DNA of 18,633 nt from Deltaproteobacteria bacterium. GTDB taxonomy: Bacteria; Desulfobacterota; Desulfobacteria; Desulfobacterales; Desulfatirhabdiaceae. The stretch covers positions 1 to 18,633 of the forward strand of contig JAJYBO010000027.1 of assembly GCA_021778975.1 (NCBI GenBank), in the 5' to 3' direction. The position numbers and the translations under genes are program-made. Positions 15,046-18,633 of the stretch are shown piece by piece. Within the stretch, counting starts at the first letter, position 1, and every line of letters begins with the position of its first letter. The notes below the pieces were generated by a model. It ran no database searches. It saw nothing but the letters and a program-made list of their open reading frames with translations, and was not told the origin of the DNA.

Positions 15046-15771
15046 TCAGTTCTTACAGGTTTGCGTTTCTGGCTGCGGACTTTTTTTGAAATCGTCTGAA
15101 ATTCGTCTGGTTGCGAGGGGGGGTGGGGTGAAGTATTGATTCCGGGCGTAATCTATTGCCTGTCGGCGGTTGTCCATGTGCAGCCGTTCGATGATTTCGC
15201 CCATGTGATATTTGATGGTTCGTTCGGACAGAAACAATTTCGCTCCGATTTCCTTATAGGTCAGGCCATCGGCGACCAGTGTCAGCACCTGCATCTGACG
15301 GGTCGTCAGGGGATGCCGAATGGTGGCTTGTGGCGTTTCCACCTCTTTTCCCCCGGTTGTTTGCGCGAACTCTTTCAGAATCCGAGCTGCAAGCCCTGGG
15401 GACAGGGGGGCTTCCCCTTTCGTCAATCCTTCTATGAAGCTAAAAAATGTTTCGGTGTCACCGTTTTTGAGTAGATAGCCGAACGCTCCGTTCCGGATCG
15501 CCGCAAACAGGTTTTCATCGGTTTCCGACATCGTGAGCATGACCACCTTGGTGTCCGGATGCCGTTGCCGGATTATCCGCATGGCTGTTACGCCGTCACA
15601 GACAGGCATGATAATGTCCATCAGAATCACGTCAGGGAGCAGTGCATCCGCTTTTTCGACGGCTTCACATCCGTTGCAGGCCGTTCCCACCACATCAAAT
15701 CCGCGGATGCGCAGAAGGTTGTTCAGTCCTTCGAGGAAGATAGGATGGTCATCCACTATGAGAAATTTCAT
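15046..15771 (-). CDS. NarL/FixJ-family response regulator
   Basis: A 241-residue two-component response regulator. The receiver at residues 1 to about 120 has all key residues: acidic pair D7-D8 (FLIVDDHPIF), phosphoacceptor D52 (ILMDIIMP), T80 (VVMLTMSE) and K102 (YLLKNG). The LuxR-type DNA-binding domain is at about 154-212 (PLTTRQMQVLTLVADGLTYKEI, SERTIKYHMGEII, RRQAIDYA). The ATG at 15769-15771 overlaps the TGA of the kinase gene by 4 bp (ATGA), with GGGAGG just upstream, so the two are translationally coupled. The frame is open a little further up, but that start would lie in the kinase gene. A basic, Pro-rich tail of about 28 residues follows the helix-turn-helix and contains a G7/C7 tract. 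Its targets may include the repeats at 14946-14995. Confidence 0.93.
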   Translation of the reverse strand: MKFLIVDDHPIFLEGLNNLLRIRGFDVVGTACNGCEAVEKADALLPDVILMDIIMPVCDGVTAMRIIRQRHPDTKVVMLTMSETDENLFAAIRNGAFGYLLKNGDTETFFSFIEGLTKGEAPLSPGLAARILKEFAQTTGGKEVETPQATIRHPLTTRQMQVLTLVADGLTYKEIGAKLFLSERTIKYHMGEIIERLHMDNRRQAIDYARNQYFTPPPLATRRISDDFKKSPQPETQTCKN

Positions 15772-17456
15772 GACGCCTCCCTTCCGCACGGTATCTGAAC
15801 GGTTATCCGAGCGCCTTCTCCCGGGGTGGACGCCACGGCGAACCGTCCGCCCACACTTTCCGTGCGTCCCTGCATCGAGCGCAGTCCAAAGGAATGATGG
15901 TGTTTCGCTGTTTCCACATTGAATCCCTGTCCATTATCTTCAATCATAATGCGGAGCCATCCGTCGCCGCCTGTCAGAATCACTTTCGCTACATCGGCTT
16001 TTCCGTGTCGCCGAGCGTTGGAGAGCGCTTCCTGGAGAATCGGCTGAAGCTGCACCGCAACGGATGTCCCCACACATCCATTTTGTATTTCAGAAGATAC
16101 GGTCAACTCTGTATGAATGTCGAGATTTTGTCCACAGGTTTTGAGGCAGTGTTGAACGGTTTCCACAAAATTGCTTTCTCCAGAAGGAAGCATTTTAACA
16201 CCTGCCAGATAGGTTCGAACAGAATCTTTGGCGTCCTGAACAACGGCGGATAACCGGTGCAAGTATGATGTGGCCTGGTGAGTTTCTCCCCTGGCAAGCA
16301 GTTCGCCCACAGTACACAGATGAAGCTGCATGGCGGCCAGCGTCTGGCCGATGCCGTCATGCAGTTCACGGGCTAAAAGTTCGCGTTCCTGCAGCATGGC
16401 ATGGGTTTTCTGATAATCCGATATTTGTTCCTGAAACGCTTTCCGTTCGGTGATATCCTGAATCCAAATCAGATGACCAAGGTGAAAAGACCTGCGATCG
16501 TGCAGGGGAAAAACAGAAACCTGATACCAGCGGTTTACGGAAGTTTCAAGGCGGATATCCTGTTGCCGCCCTTCCGGAGTACGGATGATGTCCAAAAGAT
16601 CGGAAAACGCCACCAATACCGTTTCGATGCGGCGCCCGACAGCCTTGCTACGAATGATATTCAGCATCCGCTCTGCGGTTTCATTCAAATCGGCGATGTA
16701 CATTTTGGTGTCAATGACCATCACGGCGGCTGCCATTCGATCCATCACCATGTTGCGCGCCACCGGAACGACATCGAACATGCGGAAGCCGAAAAAAGCG
16801 AAGGCATAGAACGGCAGGACGACGTTCAACGCCAGCACCATGGGATTGAGCGGTTTGAAGGGATTATCGCCCGCCACATTGACAATGGAAGCAGCCCGCA
16901 CCACTATCAGCGTGGTGATCAGTCCGGCGGCTATCCACCGATGACGTGGTGACCGTGCAAAAAGCCATATGAGTACCGCCAACTGTCCCAGGCTCAGGAG
17001 CCACCCCCAGGCAATGGCTGCCCAGTGCGCTTCGCCTATAACGGCATGGATAACGCCGTCATAGGATATCTGTTTCCAGACAAGTTGATGCATTCCGTTT
17101 GTCAGAATCAGGATTGTAAAAATGACCGGAATAGCGCTCAGGAAAACAGACATGCGTCGGGAGAGCCATTGGCCCAGCCCGGCATATGCGACAACAAAGC
17201 AAAATCCCGCTGTAGCCATCGGAAGCATCAGCGTTTTTTCGCACTTGAACCAGAATATTCGTGAGACATTTTCTATGGCGGATAGACGGAAGGCGTCGGT
17301 TGATATCCACAGAATTGACAACGCCATCAGAAACGTGAAAGGGATCGCTCCAGGCGCCGTGCGATTTTTGAACCCGTGAATACCCAGAAAAACCAGAAAC
17401 AAGAGGGACGCCAGAACCGTCAGCAAATAAGGACTGTATTCGTAGTGCCAGGACAT
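15768..17456 (-). CDS. Membrane sensor histidine kinase (7TM sensor, PAS, HisKA_3, HATPase)
   Basis: A 562-residue NarX/DegS-class kinase. Seven hydrophobic helices at about residues 10-225 resemble the 7TM N-terminal sensor region of histidine kinases. A PAS domain follows at about 237-337 (ending WIQDITERKAF), then a dimerisation domain with LARELHDGIGQTLAAMQLHL and phospho-accepting H366. The ATPase domain has the N box at 471-486 (QPILQEALSNARRHGK, N480), G1 box DNGQGF (507-512) and FGLRSMQGR (523-531). TTG at 17474 could extend the frame, but ATG 17456 is preferred because GAGGG lies 8 bases upstream. It transfers phosphate to the regulator encoded immediately downstream. The signal is unknown; a membrane or lipid-soluble ligand is possible with this sensor type. 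Confidence 0.93.
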   Translation of the reverse strand: MSWHYEYSPYLLTVLASLLFLVFLGIHGFKNRTAPGAIPFTFLMALSILWISTDAFRLSAIENVSRIFWFKCEKTLMLPMATAGFCFVVAYAGLGQWLSRRMSVFLSAIPVIFTILILTNGMHQLVWKQISYDGVIHAVIGEAHWAAIAWGWLLSLGQLAVLIWLFARSPRHRWIAAGLITTLIVVRAASIVNVAGDNPFKPLNPMVLALNVVLPFYAFAFFGFRMFDVVPVARNMVMDRMAAAVMVIDTKMYIADLNETAERMLNIIRSKAVGRRIETVLVAFSDLLDIIRTPEGRQQDIRLETSVNRWYQVSVFPLHDRRSFHLGHLIWIQDITERKAFQEQISDYQKTHAMLQERELLARELHDGIGQTLAAMQLHLCTVGELLARGETHQATSYLHRLSAVVQDAKDSVRTYLAGVKMLPSGESNFVETVQHCLKTCGQNLDIHTELTVSSEIQNGCVGTSVAVQLQPILQEALSNARRHGKADVAKVILTGGDGWLRIMIEDNGQGFNVETAKHHHSFGLRSMQGRTESVGGRFAVASTPGEGARITVQIPCGREAS

Positions 17457-17548
17457 GGTGGATACCCTCGTCAAAAAGCAGAAACCCGATGACTATGGGT
17501 TCTGATTCTGGCATATCCGGCAGACTGAATGCAAGAAAATATGACGTT

Positions 17549-17580
17549 CTCGTAAAAAGTCGAATCTCAGACGGCTTCGT
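17549..17580. repeat. Intergenic repeat element, left-end fragment
   Basis: Bases 17549-17580 match 3420-3451, the left end of the repeat element, at 28 of 32 positions. Similarity stops abruptly afterwards, so this is a solo end or decayed copy. It lies in the 196-bp gap between the Hpt remnant and the kinase gene, where I see nothing else definite. Confidence 0.65.
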
Positions 17581-17652
17581 AGTGTGGCCACCAAGTTGCA
17601 TGTTTTAATGGAAGCTACCTGCAATTGGCATCGCCGAACCACCATATGAGCA

Positions 17653-18096
17653 TCACAGCCGAGATCCCTTCTCAGAAAAGCCGTTTTTTCGAAGCATGTG
17701 CAGCGTATTCAGAGCATCGGAATAATCAAAGTCCCGGATTTGTTGCCCGATCGTCCTGACCGCATCTCCCAGAGCTGCCATCAAAAGGGGCTGGGATTGG
17801 TCAAAGAGATCGTTGGATGCGGCATCGTCGGATTTCAGGAACGATTCCAGCCGGTCCAGGATGGTTGATACTTCCGACCAATTTACCAGCACGGATTTCT
17901 GCACATCCGGCGCCCTTGTCAGCACTCGGTCCAAAGCCTCTGTCAGCGATTGGAGCGATATGGTCAATACATCCAGATGGGGTTTGAGGCTGTCAGCGCT
18001 TTCACCCTGTCGAGCGGCTTTTTCCAGATGCAATGCCTGATCCCGGATATCGGTTGCGCCCAGGAGATCGTCCACAACCATCACCCGCATTCCCAC
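17653..18096 (-). pseudogene. Truncated Hpt/C-terminal end of a hybrid sensor kinase
   Basis: An open frame of up to 147 residues. From residue 12, LGATDIRDQALHLEKAAR resembles the second half of a histidine phosphotransfer (Hpt) domain, which normally follows an HxxKG motif with the phospho-histidine. The remainder, with LDRLESFLKSDDAASNDLFDQ and RDFDYSDALNTLHML, matches the usual C-terminal tail of hybrid kinases. The phospho-histidine half and all upstream kinase and receiver domains are missing. Before residue 12 the frame reads MRVMVVDD, which resembles a receiver start and may be a fusion scar or chance. An in-frame TAG lies nine codons above the GTG, and no good ribosome site is visible. 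It is probably a dead remnant, but a short expressed protein cannot be excluded. Confidence 0.6.
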
Positions 18097-18156
18097 GATA
18101 AATTTGTTCTACGCTTTGCAAGCAGAGCTGGTGGCGCACACGATGATTTTGTTCTA
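18094..18156. repeat. Short direct repeat (45-bp unit) at the edge of the Hpt remnant
   Basis: CACGATAAATTTGTTCTA (18094-18111) recurs as CACGATGATTTTGTTCTA (18139-18156), 45 bp apart, with 2 mismatches in 18. The 27 bp between contain a near-hairpin (GCTTTGC, AA, GCAGAGC). The repeat sits exactly where the Hpt similarity ends, which suggests a recombination or insertion scar, or what remains of a 45-bp tandem array. Confidence 0.5.
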
Positions 18157-18285
18157 AGGTATAACTATTTGAAATTACATGTATCAATAAGTTGGAAATC
18201 TTCGTTTTTATAAATTATTCAAGCATGTTATGAGCATGACCGATCGGATTGGCAAGTAACAATTCGTTATTAATGGCAATATTGG

Positions 18286-18390
18286 TCAGAATAAAATCAT
18301 CGTGATAATCATGCCACCCGTGTTGACAAAAGCCGCCATCTCCGAGGTCAGGGAGTCTTCATCGAGGGCGATCTGGGCGAGGAGGTCGGA
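18286..18390 (-). pseudogene. Possible AlbA_2-type domain fragment
   Basis: A 34-residue open segment on the minus strand is bounded by TGA at 18391-18393 and TGA at 18286-18288. It contains SLTSEMAAFVNTGG preceded by DLLAQIALDED. This resembles the EMxAFANTxGG core of AlbA_2/Schlafen-like ATP-binding or DNA-binding proteins, where IxIGV normally follows. Here it runs out after TGG into MIITM and a stop. It is too short for certainty. Confidence 0.25.
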
Positions 18391-18461
18391 TCATTTCATA
18401 CCATCCATGCCTCCACACCATATTCGGCGATTGGTTCCCGGATTTCGTTGGGGCGGCGATT

Positions 18462-18483
18462 GGGGCGCACGGCCGTGCGCCCC
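18462..18483. repeat. Perfect 22-bp GC-rich palindrome
   Basis: GGGGCGCACGG (18462-18472) is followed directly by its exact reverse complement (18473-18483), then TACC. There is no T-run, so it is not an obvious terminator of leuA, which ends 31 bp away. The outer GGGGCG...CGCCCCTAC form resembles the hairpin at 4805-4828, so both may belong to one REP-like family. Confidence 0.6.
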
Positions 18484-18513
18484 TACCGATCGGCGAACTG
18501 GGTCAGTCAGCGG

Positions 18514-18633
18514 CTACTCCATATGGACCAACGGGTGGGCCTTCAGGTATTCCAGACGGTTCAGGCCGTTGATGAAGGCCTTGGCGCTGGCGGTGATGAC
18601 GTCCGGGTCCGCGCCTCTGCCCATGGCTTCAAG
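18514..18633 (-). CDS. leuA: 2-isopropylmalate synthase, C-terminal end (partial)
   Basis: The last 39 codons of a gene entering from the right edge, ending at TAG (18514-18516). They encode GRGADPDVITASAKAFINGL followed by NRLEYLKAHPLVHME. The G-x-D-x-D-(I/V)-I-x-A-S-A-K-A-(Y/F)-(I/V)-N-x-(I/L)-N-R-L pattern is characteristic of the C-terminal regulatory domain of LeuA. LeuA condenses acetyl-CoA with 2-ketoisovalerate in leucine synthesis and is usually inhibited by leucine through this domain. Only the end is visible, so nothing can be said about its start or operon. Confidence 0.85.
   Translation of the reverse strand, partial: LEAMGRGADPDVITASAKAFINGLNRLEYLKAHPLVHME

Larger units (their letters stand above)
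18112..18513. other. Non-coding, decayed intergenic region
   Basis: About 400 bp without an intact gene between the Hpt remnant and leuA. It holds the second copy of the 45-bp-spaced repeat, an AT-rich stretch (about 18157-18240), a possible fragment of a DNA-binding-type domain (18286-18390, minus) and a perfect 22-bp palindrome (18462-18483). No clear promoter was recognised. Confidence 0.6.

Noticed and set aside
17505..17520. Possible sigma-54 site (TGGCATATCCGGCA) upstream of the kinase
   Set aside because: The GG-to-GC spacing is 8 bp instead of the required 10.

Overview
The window looks like chromosomal DNA of a Desulfobacterota-type (sulfate-reducer-like) bacterium. The taxonomic call is inference. 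It rests on the protein flavour of the complex I genes, the RecC, the C-terminal domain of the secreted beta-propeller protein, and intergenic repeats of a kind I associate with those genomes. No rRNA, tRNA or CRISPR array was seen, and no intact mobile element.

Layout. (1) 1-3413, plus strand: the end of a complex I operon (3' end of nuoL, then nuoM and nuoN), closed by a strong intrinsic terminator. (2) 3414-4853: a repeat-rich, AT-richer stretch. It holds a 145-bp element with terminal inverted repeats, a near-consensus promoter followed about 110 bp later by a terminator hairpin (candidate small RNA or attenuated leader), an unrecognised four-helix membrane protein, and a hairpin repeat. 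(3) 4854-6876, minus strand: a DUF1003 membrane protein and an MFS exporter whose genes overlap by 11 bp. (4) 7066-11290, plus strand: a full-length recC without recB or recD beside it, then a secreted YtfJ-like thioredoxin-fold protein. (5) 11437-17456, minus strand, transcribed towards lower coordinates: a 7TM/PAS histidine kinase and a NarL-type regulator (4-bp overlap), a stand-alone degenerate receiver, a Tat-exported metallo-beta-lactamase-fold hydrolase, and a secreted seven-bladed Vgb-like propeller protein. (6) 17475-18513: a decayed region with the truncated Hpt end of a lost hybrid kinase, repeat scars, a possible AlbA_2-type fragment and a perfect palindrome. (7) 18514-18633, minus strand: the 3' end of leuA.

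How the genes fit together. The kinase/regulator/pseudo-receiver block and the two exported proteins run in one direction and could form one signalling-plus-effector unit. A cluster of GTAC-centred direct repeats spaced by about one and two helical turns lies between the regulator and the pseudo-receiver gene, and could be the binding array of the NarL-type regulator. The Tat hydrolase gene carries a G9A6 tract upstream of its metal-binding motif, which makes it a candidate for slippage-based on/off switching. This cluster is the part of the window most worth following up; the sRNA candidate is second.
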